Source of the DNA: Agrobacterium tumefaciens str. B6
GTDB lineage: Bacteria; Pseudomonadota; Alphaproteobacteria; Rhizobiales; Rhizobiaceae
DNA length: 64,000 nt
Assembly: GCF_001541315.1 (NCBI RefSeq)
Contig: NZ_LMVK01000034.1
Coordinates: 186,001-250,000, forward strand
Direction of reading: 5' to 3'
The first letter of the stretch is position 1; every line of letters starts with the position of its first letter. The position numbers and the translations under genes were made by a program. The notes under the pieces are model-generated. The model did no database searches. It saw nothing but the letters and a program-made list of their open reading frames with translations, and was not told the DNA's origin. Below, one piece after another: positions 55,112 through 63,740 of this stretch.

Positions 55112-55513
55112 TCACTCTTCGCTCTTCTGCTCGCAGAAACGAATGCGGTTGCCGAATGGATCGGTCACTTCCATCACATCGCCCCAGGGCAGTTCTTCAA
55201 CACCCGGTTTCAGGAAGCGATAATCCTTCGCCGCCAGTTCCTGTTGATAGGTGTGAACGCCGCGCATGGTAGCGAAAATGTTGGAGCCCGGCGTCGCATC
55301 ACCGTGATGACCGCTGAGATGAAGGCCCATTCCGGCCCGTGAAACCTGCATGTAGAGCGGGAAATTATCGCCGAAGCGGTGTTCCCAATCGACCTCGAAA
55401 CCGAGAAAATCGACATAGAACTCCCGCGCCTTGGCTTCGTCGAATATCCTGACGATCGGGAATATCCGCTCGAAGCTGATGTCTCCAGCGTTTTGTGTCC
55501 CGGCATCACCCAT
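55112..55513 (-). CDS. VOC/glyoxalase-superfamily protein
   Basis: 133 aa. The vicinal-oxygen-chelate fold is shown by FERIFPIVRIFDEAKAREFYVDFLGFEVDW and VMEVTDPFGNRIRFCE; GLHLSGHHGDATPG is characteristic of the bleomycin-resistance-like subgroup. Metal ligands plausible. Function unknown. Confidence 0.88.
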   Translation of the reverse strand: MGDAGTQNAGDISFERIFPIVRIFDEAKAREFYVDFLGFEVDWEHRFGDNFPLYMQVSRAGMGLHLSGHHGDATPGSNIFATMRGVHTYQQELAAKDYRFLKPGVEELPWGDVMEVTDPFGNRIRFCEQKSEE

Positions 55514-55540
55514 GCTGCCTCAACCTCTTTTCGGACCCAT

Positions 55541-55573
55541 AAAATGAAACCGGCCGCAACAGGTGCGGCCGGT
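55541..55573 (-). terminator. terminator of the livJ-like gene
   Basis: Reverse strand ACCGGCCGCA-CCTGT-TGCGGCCGGT followed by TTCATTTTA, 10 nt after the stop. Confidence 0.8.
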
Positions 55574-55582
55574 ACAGTCAGC

Positions 55583-56689
55583 TTATTCGGCTGCGACGAT
55601 CTTGCCGTCCTGCCACTTGAACAGCGAGAAGGCCTGCGACGTCAGGTCGCCGTTTTCGCCATAGGTGACCTTGCCGATTGCCGTCGGGAAAGCGTCGCCG
55701 CTCTTCAGGGCCGTGGCGACCGCTTCGGAATCCTTGGCGCTTCCGGCTTTCTCGATGCCGGCCTTCAGGACTTCAACGGCAGCGTAAGCGTTGAGCGTGA
55801 AGGCTTCCGCCGGAATGTTGGCGGCCTTCAGCGCTTCGGCAGCAGCCTTGGAGTCGTCGTTCTTCAGCGCGTCGGAAGCGTTGGTGAAGATCGTGCCTTC
55901 GCCAGCCTGCGAACCGATGTTCCAGAACTCGCTGTTCGACAGGCCGTCACCGCCGATAACGGCAGCCTTGGAGCCGATGTCCTTCAGCTGGCGCACCAGA
56001 AGACCTGCTTCCGGGTGGTAACCGCCGAAATAGACGATGTCGGCATTGTCGGACTTCAGACGGGCCGTCAGCGCGCCGAGATCTTTTTCGCCTGGTGTCA
56101 GCGCATCATAGAGAACTTCGGTCACGCCACCGGCATTCAGCGTCGCCTTGAAGGAGTCCGCCAGACCTTTGCCGTAAGCGCCCTTGTCGTGAATGATGGC
56201 GATCTTCTTGTCCTTGAGGTTGGAAAGAACATATTTCGCCGCAACCTCGGCCTGCTGGTCGTCACGACCGCAGGTGCGGAAGACGTTGGCAAGGCCGCGG
56301 TTGGTCAGACCCGGTGCGGTCGCCGTCGGCGTCACCATCAGCACGCCGTTTTCGGCAAAGACATCCGATGCCGGAATGGCGACGCCCGAGGTCACCGGAC
56401 CGACGACGAAGTGGATGCCTTCGGCAACCAGCTGGTTGGCCGCGGAAACGCCCTGCTTGGGCTCGCCGCCATCATCAGCGAGCTTCAGCACGACCTGTTC
56501 GCCGAGGATGCCGCCCTTTTTGTTGATTTCATTGACTGCCGTCTGGGCGCCGTTCTTGACCTGGTCGCCATAGGCGGCAACAGGACCGGTGAGCGGCGCA
56601 ATCAGGCCGATGACGATTTCGGCATGAGCAAGGGGTGCGAATGCGAAGGACGCTGCGAGCGTCACGCTGGTCAATGTCTTCAGTTTCAT
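55583..56689 (-). CDS. branched-chain amino acid ABC transporter binding protein (LivJ-like)
   Basis: 368 aa with a signal peptide ([19 protein letters not shown]). Leu/Ile/Val-binding fold: [70 protein letters not shown]. It captures branched-chain or other amino acids in the periplasm for an ABC permease. No permease or ATPase gene is adjacent, so it must use a complex encoded elsewhere. GGAG precedes the ATG. Confidence 0.94.
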   Translation of the reverse strand: MKLKTLTSVTLAASFAFAPLAHAEIVIGLIAPLTGPVAAYGDQVKNGAQTAVNEINKKGGILGEQVVLKLADDGGEPKQGVSAANQLVAEGIHFVVGPVTSGVAIPASDVFAENGVLMVTPTATAPGLTNRGLANVFRTCGRDDQQAEVAAKYVLSNLKDKKIAIIHDKGAYGKGLADSFKATLNAGGVTEVLYDALTPGEKDLGALTARLKSDNADIVYFGGYHPEAGLLVRQLKDIGSKAAVIGGDGLSNSEFWNIGSQAGEGTIFTNASDALKNDDSKAAAEALKAANIPAEAFTLNAYAAVEVLKAGIEKAGSAKDSEAVATALKSGDAFPTAIGKVTYGENGDLTSQAFSLFKWQDGKIVAAE

Positions 56690-56973
56690 CCTGGTGTCTC
56701 CTTAAAGGGGGTCGCGGACCCGGTGAGCGCCATGGGCGCCGACCGAATGAAACTATCGGACGCCTCCCGGCGAAAACTCGTTCCATTTTTGAATTCCGAG
56801 CCTTCCACTCAACTCATACGGAAGGTTTGATGATTTATGCAAGTCACCTTTGCTGGATTAGGTCTATTAGCGGTAAATCATTCGCCGGATCGGCCGTGAT
56901 TGCGCCGTCTGAACGGACAAATCGACCTTCCGTAAACGCTTGGCGTTTGGCCGCCGCTGGAGGATAATACGCC

Positions 56974-58149
56974 ATGATCGCAGCAGATGAAGAATTTCTG
57001 GCGGGCCTTCCCGTCTTCCGGCATTTTGAAGACGTGGCCGACCCGGCGCTTTATCGCGCCCTGCCGCCGGGATGGGGGCTGGCCATCGCCGATATCATTG
57101 ATTCGACCGCGGCGATCGGCACCGGCCGATACAAGGCCGTCAACATGGCGGGTGCGGCGGTCATTTCAGGCGTTTCGAACAGTCTCGGACGTCACGACCT
57201 GCCCTTCGTTTTCGGCGGCGACGGCGCCGCCGTTGCCGTACCGCCCCAGGGGCTGCCTGTGGCGCGTGCAGCACTTTCGAATGTGCAGCGCTGGGTGAAG
57301 GATGACCTCGATCTTGCAATGCGCGTGGCCCTGGTCCCCGTCGAAGATATCCGCAAGAATGGTTTCGATATTCGCGTCGCCCGCTTTCAGGCAAGCGAGG
57401 ATGTTTCCTACGCCATGTTTTCGGGCGGCGGTAACAGCTGGGCGGAAGCCCGGATGAAGGAGGGACAATATGCCCTGCCCGCAGCCGAAGCAGGCGAGCG
57501 CCCGGACCTGACGGGACTTTCCTGTCGCTGGAACCCCATTCCCGCCACCCGCGGCAAGGTGGTATCGATCATTGCCGTGCCGGGGCCGTCGCGGGACATG
57601 CCTGCATTCCGCCAGCTGGTCATCGATCTCGTCGATCTCGCCGAGCAGGACGCAAGACACGGCCATCCCGTGCCGGAGGATGGCCCAAAACTCGGTTTCG
57701 TGGGTGAGGGTCTCGGTCTGGAAGCCCGGGCCGGGGCTGCCTATCACGATGTCTGGGGCAAGATGCGCCGCTCGTTTCGCATTCTCGGCGAGTCCCTGCT
57801 CGTCAATCTTCTCAGCGTGACGGGGCTGTCGTTCGGACCGTTCAATGCGGTGCGCTATCGGCGCTCGGTCGCAAGCAATACTGATTTCAGAAAATTTGAT
57901 GACGGACTGAAGATGACGGTGGATATCGACGCCTCACGGCTCGAAAAAATCCGCACGCGGCTCGAACAGGGTCGCCTATCGGGAAGCTGTTATTACGGCC
58001 TGCACGAACAGGATGCCGCCTTGATGACCTGTATCGTGCCGTCCCCGCTTTCCAAGGACCATATGCATTTCGTGGATGGCGCGGACGGCGGATATGCGGC
58101 TGCGGCAAGCCGCCTCAAGCAGCAGATACAATCTGCTGCGACGGGCTGA
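56974..58149 (+). CDS. DUF3095 protein (class III nucleotide-cyclase-like)
   Basis: 391 aa. The DUF3095 family resembles a class III adenylyl cyclase: IADIIDSTAAIGTGRYKAVNMAGAAVI supplies a cyclase-like first Asp, and FVFGGDGAAVAVP the second metal-binding region. Lys53 in RYKAVN is in the place of a conserved Lys. The ~220 C-terminal residues are specific to this family. Catalysis is not proven and the product unknown. GGAGGA is 9 nt before the ATG. Confidence 0.85.
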   Translation: MIAADEEFLAGLPVFRHFEDVADPALYRALPPGWGLAIADIIDSTAAIGTGRYKAVNMAGAAVISGVSNSLGRHDLPFVFGGDGAAVAVPPQGLPVARAALSNVQRWVKDDLDLAMRVALVPVEDIRKNGFDIRVARFQASEDVSYAMFSGGGNSWAEARMKEGQYALPAAEAGERPDLTGLSCRWNPIPATRGKVVSIIAVPGPSRDMPAFRQLVIDLVDLAEQDARHGHPVPEDGPKLGFVGEGLGLEARAGAAYHDVWGKMRRSFRILGESLLVNLLSVTGLSFGPFNAVRYRRSVASNTDFRKFDDGLKMTVDIDASRLEKIRTRLEQGRLSGSCYYGLHEQDAALMTCIVPSPLSKDHMHFVDGADGGYAAAASRLKQQIQSAATG

Positions 58150-58210
58150 ATACCACGCCGATACCAGCCCTCAATCTCTGTGCCTGGATGCACTACAGCG
58201 AAAGCCGACG

Positions 58211-58241
58211 AAAAGAAAAAACCGGCGTCGTGCGCCGGTTT
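58211..58241 (-). terminator. terminator of the NolR-like gene
   Basis: Reverse strand AAACCGGCG-CACGA-CGCCGGTTT followed by TTTCTTTTC. It can also end the DUF3095 transcript on the plus strand. Confidence 0.85.
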
Positions 58242-58281
58242 CAATGGAGTGATACTGCCGGACCTTAACACGGCCGTGGGA

Positions 58282-58602
58282 TCAGGCTGCGGTCTTGCTG
58301 CTCTTCTGCGCCTGGCAGTAAATTTCCTCGAGGGAGGCGAGGATTTTTTTCACGGATTCGGAGTTGCTGGAATAGTAGATGGTCTGCGCATCGCGTCGTG
58401 TCTTCACTAGTCGCTGGGCACGCAACTTCGAAAGATGCTGCGAGAGAGCGGACTGGCTGAGACCAACCTGTGAAGCGAGAACACCAACCGGCACTTCCGT
58501 ATCCACCAGCGTGCACAAGATCATCAGGCGCTTTGGATTCGCCATAGCTGAGAGCAAGTCTGCAGCGGCGATGCTATGTTCCGACAGAGATTGGTTATCC
58601 AT
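58282..58602 (-). CDS. nolR: NolR-like ArsR-family transcriptional regulator
   Basis: 106 aa. Close to Sinorhizobium NolR in the winged-helix core: ADLLSAMANPKRLMIL, VGLSQSALSQHLSKLRAQ and TRRDAQTIYYSSNS. In Sinorhizobium NolR represses nodulation genes and influences growth and plasmid transfer; here it is probably a general metabolic regulator. It lacks the Cys metal sites of ArsR. GGAG 11 nt before the ATG. It is flanked upstream by a 540-bp AT-rich region. Confidence 0.88.
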   Translation of the reverse strand: MDNQSLSEHSIAAADLLSAMANPKRLMILCTLVDTEVPVGVLASQVGLSQSALSQHLSKLRAQRLVKTRRDAQTIYYSSNSESVKKILASLEEIYCQAQKSSKTAA

Positions 58603-59142
58603 ACGCTCAAGTCTCCTGATGACAGTCGAAAAAGACGGTCATGGTGGCTATTATAGGTGTTCCAAAAGGTGTTTTTATAATTCAGTTGATACGTTGTATA
58701 TACCTAAATCTTGCTTATATCGCGTCCCTTTCAAAGACTATTCTTCATCGGTTATTTACTTAAGGTATTGTGATAAAATTATCAGCTTTTTGCTCGTTTT
58801 TTCACAGTCCAAGGATAAAAACATGTATTAGCAGCAGTATTTATAAGCAATAAACGATCAAAATTTGAGCGCTTCAATCTTAACACCCGGCGCCGGATTT
58901 TGGGGTGACAATCTATTACCACCTTAAATTTAGCAGCGAGCTAAAGAATCTAGATTAACTTTGCGCAATTTTCTCTAAGTTTGCAATATGATTTTTATTA
59001 GTAATTATTTTCATGCATAACTTGTGATATCAAAAATATTCTTTGCTACCGTGGGAAGGTATAACTTGCGCTGCAAAGATCTTGTAGAAACAGAAAAAGG
59101 GCCCTCCATGAAGGCCCTTTCTTTTTTCAGACGGGCGAATCA
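58603..59142. other. AT-rich gene-free region between nolR-like and choV genes
   Basis: About 490 bp, much richer in A+T than the surrounding coding DNA, with no plausible gene. Likely holds the nolR promoter and possibly binding sites (ATTAG-N-type motifs around 58998) or a small RNA. It ends in the hairpin at 59096-59120. I see no open frame with a ribosome site worth calling. Confidence 0.6.
59096..59130. terminator. bidirectional terminator beside choV
   Basis: AAAGGGCC/GGCCCTTT with a 9-nt loop; TTTCTTTTTT follows on the plus strand and TTTTTC on the reverse. It ends the cho operon. The plus-strand tail is stronger, hinting at an unidentified transcript from the AT-rich region. Confidence 0.8.
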
Positions 59143-60189
59143 CTATTTTTTGCGGTGACGCGTCAGCCCTGCCACGACTTCATCTGCGGAAATCGTGCCT
59201 ATGATCGCGCCATTGTCGACGACGCCGATCGCTCCGGAGTTTTTTGACAGCGCATCGAGAATATCGATCAGCGGCGATGATGGACGGGCGGTGGCGGCGA
59301 CGTTCATCTGGCCGTTGCGTTCGTCCACGCCCCGCTTCATCACATCGGCAGCAGTCAGCATGGAAATCGGGTTCATGTTCTGCACGAAATCCGCGACATA
59401 TTGCGTGGCCGGCTGCTTGACGATCTGCTGCGGCGTTCCGCACTGGATGATGCGTCCGCCTTCCATCATGGCGATACGGTTGCCGATACGGAAGGCCTCG
59501 TCCAGATCGTGGCTGACGAAGAGGATAGTTTTCTTCAGCCGGCTCTGGAATTCCAGAAGCTCGTCCTGCAGGCGGCTTCTGATGAGGGGGTCAAGCGCCG
59601 AGAACGGCTCGTCCATCAACAGGATCGGCGCGCCGGTGGCAAACGCTCTCGCCAGCCCCACACGCTGCTGCATGCCGCCGGAAAGCTCTCCCACCTTGCG
59701 GTCGGCCCATGCGGAGAGATTGACCAGTTCCAGCTGCTCGGCCACCATGCGCTTGCGCTCGGCTTCCGGCACGCCGGAAAGCTCAAGCCCGAAGCCGACA
59801 TTGTCGGCCACATTGCGCCAGGGCAGAAGACCGAATTGCTGGAAGACCATGGAAACCGTGTGCATGCGCAGATCGCGGAGCGATTTCGCGGGGCAGCGAT
59901 AGGGATCGACATAGCCGGACTTGGTCTTCACGCCGACATTGCCGCGCACCACGGGCGCAAGCCCGTTGACGGCCCTGAGCAGGGTCGATTTGCCGGAGCC
60001 GGAAAGCCCCATCAGCACGAGTATCTCGCCTTCGCTGACCGAGAGCGAGGCATTGGCGACACCGAGAACCAGTCCGGTTTCGGTATTGATCTCGTCCCGC
60101 GTGCTGCCCTTGTCGATCAGCGGCAGCGCCGCATCGGGCCGGTCGCCGAAAACGATATCGACATTTCCGAAGATGATGGCGTCACTCAT
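59143..60189 (-). CDS. choV: choline ABC transporter ATP-binding protein
   Basis: 348 aa. Walker A LMGLSGSGKSTLLRAVNGL, Q-loop FQQFGLLPWRNV, signature ELSGGMQQRVGLARA, Walker B ILLMDEPFSALDPLIRS, switch His FVSHDLDEA. The C-terminal ~90 residues hold a CBS-like segment. Drives high-affinity choline import. Overlaps choW by 4 bp (TCAT at 60186-60189). Confidence 0.94.
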   Translation of the reverse strand: MSDAIIFGNVDIVFGDRPDAALPLIDKGSTRDEINTETGLVLGVANASLSVSEGEILVLMGLSGSGKSTLLRAVNGLAPVVRGNVGVKTKSGYVDPYRCPAKSLRDLRMHTVSMVFQQFGLLPWRNVADNVGFGLELSGVPEAERKRMVAEQLELVNLSAWADRKVGELSGGMQQRVGLARAFATGAPILLMDEPFSALDPLIRSRLQDELLEFQSRLKKTILFVSHDLDEAFRIGNRIAMMEGGRIIQCGTPQQIVKQPATQYVADFVQNMNPISMLTAADVMKRGVDERNGQMNVAATARPSSPLIDILDALSKNSGAIGVVDNGAIIGTISADEVVAGLTRHRKK

Positions 60190-61037
60190 AGATCATCCTC
60201 CGCGCCGGGAAGGCGGAAAAGCCGGTCGAGAACGATCGCCAGGATGACGATGCACAGTCCCGCTTCGAAGCCCATGGCGATATTGACGGTGTTCAAGGCG
60301 CGCACGACAGGCACCCCGAGACCATTGGCGCCCACCAGCGCGGAAATGACCACCATCGACAGCGACAGCATGATCGTCTGGGTGAGGCCGGCCATGATCT
60401 GCGGTGCGGCGAAGGGAAGCTCCACCTTGCGCAATACTTGCGAAGGCGTCGCACCAAAGGCGACGGCCGCCTCGACCAGCGACGGCGGCGTCGAGACGAT
60501 GCCGAGGCGGGTGAGGCGCACGGGAGCCGGAATGGCGAAGATGACGGTGGCGATGAGGCCCGGAACCATGCCGAGACCGAACAGCACCAGCGCCGGAATG
60601 AGATAGACGAAAGTGGGGATGGTCTGCATCAGATCCAGCGCCGGGCGCATGCCGGCATAGATCCACTTGCGTCGGGCCGCCAATATGCCGAGCGGTATAC
60701 CGATGATCATGCACACGGCGCTGGCGGCGATGACCAGCGCCAGCGTTTCCGTCGTCGCTTTCCAGTAGCCGAGATTGATGATGAGCAGCAGCCCGAGCGC
60801 GGTAAAGATGGGCATGCCGACGGAGCGGCGCGTCCAGGCCGAAAGCGCCGTCAAGATCACGACGATGACCAGCGGATGCGGCGCCTGCAGCACATAAAGC
60901 AGGGCGTTGATGACGCTTTGGAAAATGAAGGAAAGCCAATCGAAGAAAAAAGTGAGATTGCCGGTCAGCCAGTCAATGGCCTCCTTGGCATATCGGCCGA
61001 CGGGCAGGCGGTTTTCAGGAGCGCTGAGCCATTCCAC
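60186..61037 (-). CDS. choW: choline ABC transporter permease
   Basis: 283 aa. ProW-type permease: seven or so helices, EAA loop GIVSTPPSLVEAAVAFGATPSQVLRKVELPFAAPQIM. I chose GTG 61037 (VEWLSAPENRLPVG), with AAAGG upstream; an upstream in-frame ATG (61139) lies in repetitive intergenic sequence. Partner of choX and choV. Confidence 0.9.
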   Translation of the reverse strand: MEWLSAPENRLPVGRYAKEAIDWLTGNLTFFFDWLSFIFQSVINALLYVLQAPHPLVIVVILTALSAWTRRSVGMPIFTALGLLLIINLGYWKATTETLALVIAASAVCMIIGIPLGILAARRKWIYAGMRPALDLMQTIPTFVYLIPALVLFGLGMVPGLIATVIFAIPAPVRLTRLGIVSTPPSLVEAAVAFGATPSQVLRKVELPFAAPQIMAGLTQTIMLSLSMVVISALVGANGLGVPVVRALNTVNIAMGFEAGLCIVILAIVLDRLFRLPGAEDDL

Positions 61038-61322
61038 GGTAAGAAAAGACCTTTCGTGAATTAAAACAATTCCAGCAAAAATGCGTAGCGGTTTTGCGTC
61101 CGGAATTGCGCAGACAACAAAGGAATGGAGCATCGTCATCCCGTTTTACCGGAATTGCTCCAATGCAGAAATGACGGCCGGCAATAAAACTGCCGGACGC
61201 GGTGCTGGCGCATGACCTTCAATGTCTGAAAATTCACAGGCAAGGTCATGCATGGGCATCGTTATTTCCCGCTGATCCGGCCTGCCATGCAGGCCGGATG
61301 CAGTCATGCATAGTCTTGCGGT
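61038..61322. repeat. intergenic repeats between choX and choW
   Basis: At about 61066-61112, AATTCCAGCAAAA...GCGGTTTTGCGTCCGGAATT is another copy of the Rhizobiales hairpin repeat seen at 25484. Then GGAGCA/TGCTCC (61131-61162), GCCGGCA/TGCCGG (61178-61195), ATGACCTT/AAGGTCAT (61212-61249), and the hairpin at 61275-61299. No gene seen. The structures probably uncouple choX mRNA from choWV. Confidence 0.6.
61275..61299 (-). terminator. 11-bp hairpin after choX
   Basis: ATCCGGCCTGC and GCAGGCCGGAT pair around CAT, 24 nt after the choX stop. No strong U-run, so it may protect choX mRNA or attenuate choWV. Confidence 0.55.
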
Positions 61323-62276
61323 TTAAAGGCCGAGAGCCTTCTTTACGGTGGGCAGGGCGTCGGCGCTGCCGTCCTTGGTCTTGACGTTGGCGAGCCAGGG
61401 TTCGATCGCCGCCGGGTTGGCCTTCAGCCAGGCGGTTGCAGCCGCCTCGCCCTCAAGGCCGTCATTCAGGATCTTGCCCATGATCTCGTTTTCCATGGGC
61501 AGGGAAAATTGCAGGTTCTTGAGGAAAGCGCCGACATTCGGGCATTCCTCGACGTAACCCTTGCGGACATTGGTATGGATCGTCGCGCCGCCGAGGTTGG
61601 GGCCGAAGACCTCGTCGCCGCCGGTCAGATAGGTCAGCTTGAAATTCGCATTCATCGGATGCGGTTCCCAGCCGAGAAAGACGATCGGCTCGCCGGATTT
61701 TTCCGCGCGGGCCACCTGGGAGAGCATGCCCTGCTCGGACGATTCGACCACCTCGAATGATTTCAGTCCGAAACTGTCCTTGGTCACCATGTCGAGAATC
61801 AGGCGGTTGCCGTCATTGCCGGGTTCGATGCCATAGATCTTGCCGCCAAGATCAGCACTGTGGGCGGCGATATCCTTGAAATCCTTGATGCCGAGTTCGG
61901 CGCCCTTGGCGTTGGTCGCCAGCGTGTATTTGGCGCCGGTCAGGTTTTCCCGAAGCGTCTCGACAGACTTGTCTTCGCGATAAGGCGCAATATCGCCTTC
62001 CATGGTCGGCATCCAGTTGCCGAGGAAGACGTCAATGTCCTTGTTTTTGAGGGATGTGTAGGTAACGGGGACGGAGAGAAGCTTGACGTCCGTTTCATAG
62101 CCAAGGCTTTTCAGAAGGACGGTGGCTGTCGCCGTTGTGGCGGTGATGTCGGTCCAGCCCACATCGGAAAAACGCACCGTGCCGCAACTTGCCGGTTCGG
62201 CGGCGCTGGCCGCGCTGAACGTCATGGAGGAGATTGCTGCGGCCAAGACCAGACAGCGACTTCTATTTGCAAACAT
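61323..62276 (-). CDS. choX: choline-binding protein of the Cho ABC transporter
   Basis: 317 aa with a signal peptide (AAAISSMTFSAASA). The aromatic box for the quaternary amine is at Trp41 (DVGWTD), Trp88 (LGNWMP), Tyr117 (KYTLAT) and Trp203 (FLGWEPHP), two residues offset from Sinorhizobium ChoX numbering (Trp43, Trp90, Tyr119, Trp205). It binds choline and acetylcholine in the periplasm. GGGAG precedes ATG 62276. First gene of choXWV. Confidence 0.95.
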   Translation of the reverse strand: MFANRSRCLVLAAAISSMTFSAASAAEPASCGTVRFSDVGWTDITATTATATVLLKSLGYETDVKLLSVPVTYTSLKNKDIDVFLGNWMPTMEGDIAPYREDKSVETLRENLTGAKYTLATNAKGAELGIKDFKDIAAHSADLGGKIYGIEPGNDGNRLILDMVTKDSFGLKSFEVVESSEQGMLSQVARAEKSGEPIVFLGWEPHPMNANFKLTYLTGGDEVFGPNLGGATIHTNVRKGYVEECPNVGAFLKNLQFSLPMENEIMGKILNDGLEGEAAATAWLKANPAAIEPWLANVKTKDGSADALPTVKKALGL

Positions 62277-62592
62277 CGCTTGCTCCCTGTTTTTTCGTTC
62301 CCTTGCCATTATCAATATCTGCCGGACACAATCAACTCGCGTGCATTTGCGTGCTTTGGCCCACCGTTTGCGACAAAATGGTGAAAATGTCGGTATTCAG
62401 CGGTGCAATGTCGAAAAAGGGCAGGCCGTAGAAATCTGTGTTTTTCCCACGGCCATACTTTTCAATCAGCGTCTTCCTCGTCAAAAGACGCAGGATGCAG
62501 CATCGGCTGGAGAACCGGGACCGGTTTGTGAGGCATGGTGTGCCGATTGAAGAGGTTGGGGCATTCATACGCGGGTGCTCCGGGAGTGGATA
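62277..62592. promoter_or_regulatory. choX: choX promoter and choX-tdk intergenic region
   Basis: A reverse-strand promoter is likely: TTGATT (62330-62335), 16-bp spacer, GATAAT (62308-62313), about 30 bp before choX. A hairpin GCGTCTT/AAGACGC occurs near 62470-62491. No gene seen in the 316 bp. Confidence 0.5.
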
Positions 62593-63174
62593 ATGGCAAA
62601 ACTCTATTTCAATTATTCGACGATGAATGCCGGCAAATCGACCATGCTGCTGCAGGCGTCCTATAATTATCACGAACGCGGCATGCGCACGCTGATCTTC
62701 ACCGCGGCCTTTGACGACCGGGCGGGCGTCGGCCGCGTTGCCTCGCGCATCGGCCTGTCCTCCGACGCCCTGACCTTCGATGAAAATACCGACCTGTTCG
62801 CCGAGGTATCGGCCCACAATGCCGAAGGGCCGGTCGCCTGCGTTTTCGTCGATGAGGCCAATTTCCTCTCCGAACACCATGTCTGGGAGCTTGCCGAGAT
62901 TGTCGACCAACTGAACATTCCGGTCATGACCTACGGCCTGCGCACGGATTTCCAAGGAAAGCTTTTTCCGGCCTCGAAAGAACTCCTCGCCATTGCCGAC
63001 GAGCTTCGCGAAATCCGCACCATCTGCCATTGCGGCCGCAAGGCAACGATGGTGGCCCGCTTCGACAATGAAGGAAAGGTCGTGACGGAAGGCGCACAGA
63101 TCGATGTCGGCGGTAACGAGAAATATGTTTCCTTCTGCCGCCGCCACTGGGTGGAGACGTTCAAGGGCGAGTGA
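62593..63174 (+). CDS. tdk: thymidine kinase
   Basis: 193 aa type II thymidine kinase. P-loop [16 protein letters not shown], Walker [11 protein letters not shown], thymidine-binding TYGLRTDF. A Cys-rich zinc ribbon ([14 protein letters not shown]). Phosphorylates deoxythymidine for salvage. GGGAG precedes ATG 62593. Confidence 0.96.
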   Translation: MAKLYFNYSTMNAGKSTMLLQASYNYHERGMRTLIFTAAFDDRAGVGRVASRIGLSSDALTFDENTDLFAEVSAHNAEGPVACVFVDEANFLSEHHVWELAEIVDQLNIPVMTYGLRTDFQGKLFPASKELLAIADELREIRTICHCGRKATMVARFDNEGKVVTEGAQIDVGGNEKYVSFCRRHWVETFKGE

Positions 63175-63197
63175 GCATCTGCGTCCGGTTGCCGCAT

Positions 63198-63211
63198 TTG
63201 ATTTTCCGCAA
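63198..63211. promoter_or_regulatory. candidate Crp/Fnr-type (NnrR-like) site before the pseudoazurin gene
   Basis: TTGATTTTCCGCAA has the TTG-N8-CAA form of Crp/Fnr-family sites, 76 bp before the pseudoazurin start. Nitrogen-oxide control would fit, but the match is short. Confidence 0.4.
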
Positions 63212-63287
63212 AGATGGCTGCCCTGCTCCCGGGCTAAGTCGACAGCGACACATTCGCGTGGATGTGCTTTCTCTCAGGAGCAAAATT

Positions 63288-63740
63288 ATGCAGAACAGAA
63301 CTGCCAAATTCGCCGGCCTCGCCATTCTCGCAGGTCTTTTCGCCTTTCCCGCCCTTTCTGCCGAAATCGAAGTGAAGATGCTCAACAAGGGCAGCGATGG
63401 CCAGGCGATGGTCTTCGAACCCGCGACCGTCAAGGCCGCCGTCGGCGACGTCATCACCTTCGTCCCGGTCGACAAGGGTCATGATGCGGCAGCCGTGAAG
63501 GACATGATCCCTGAGGGTGTCGCCGACTTCAAGGGCAAGATGAACGAGACGGTGAAGGTGACGGTCGAGAAGGAAGGCGCCTACGTCGTCAAATGCACAC
63601 CGCATCTCGGCATGGGCATGATCGCGCTCGTCGTCGTTGGCGATGCGGCACCGGCCAATCTGGACGCCGTCAAGAACGGCAAACTGCCGAAAAAGGCGCG
63701 CGACCGGCTGAATGACGAGATCGCCAAGCTCGGCCTCTAA
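63288..63740 (+). CDS. paz: pseudoazurin
   Basis: 150 aa. Signal peptide ([17 protein letters not shown]), then a cupredoxin with type 1 copper ligands: His in DKGHDA, Cys-His in [11 protein letters not shown] with the axial Met. The mature N-terminus [13 protein letters not shown] and [18 protein letters not shown] are typical. Electron donor to copper nitrite reductase NirK or a cytochrome oxidase in the periplasm; no denitrification gene is visible here. AGGAG precedes ATG 63288. Confidence 0.94.
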   Translation: MQNRTAKFAGLAILAGLFAFPALSAEIEVKMLNKGSDGQAMVFEPATVKAAVGDVITFVPVDKGHDAAAVKDMIPEGVADFKGKMNETVKVTVEKEGAYVVKCTPHLGMGMIALVVVGDAAPANLDAVKNGKLPKKARDRLNDEIAKLGL

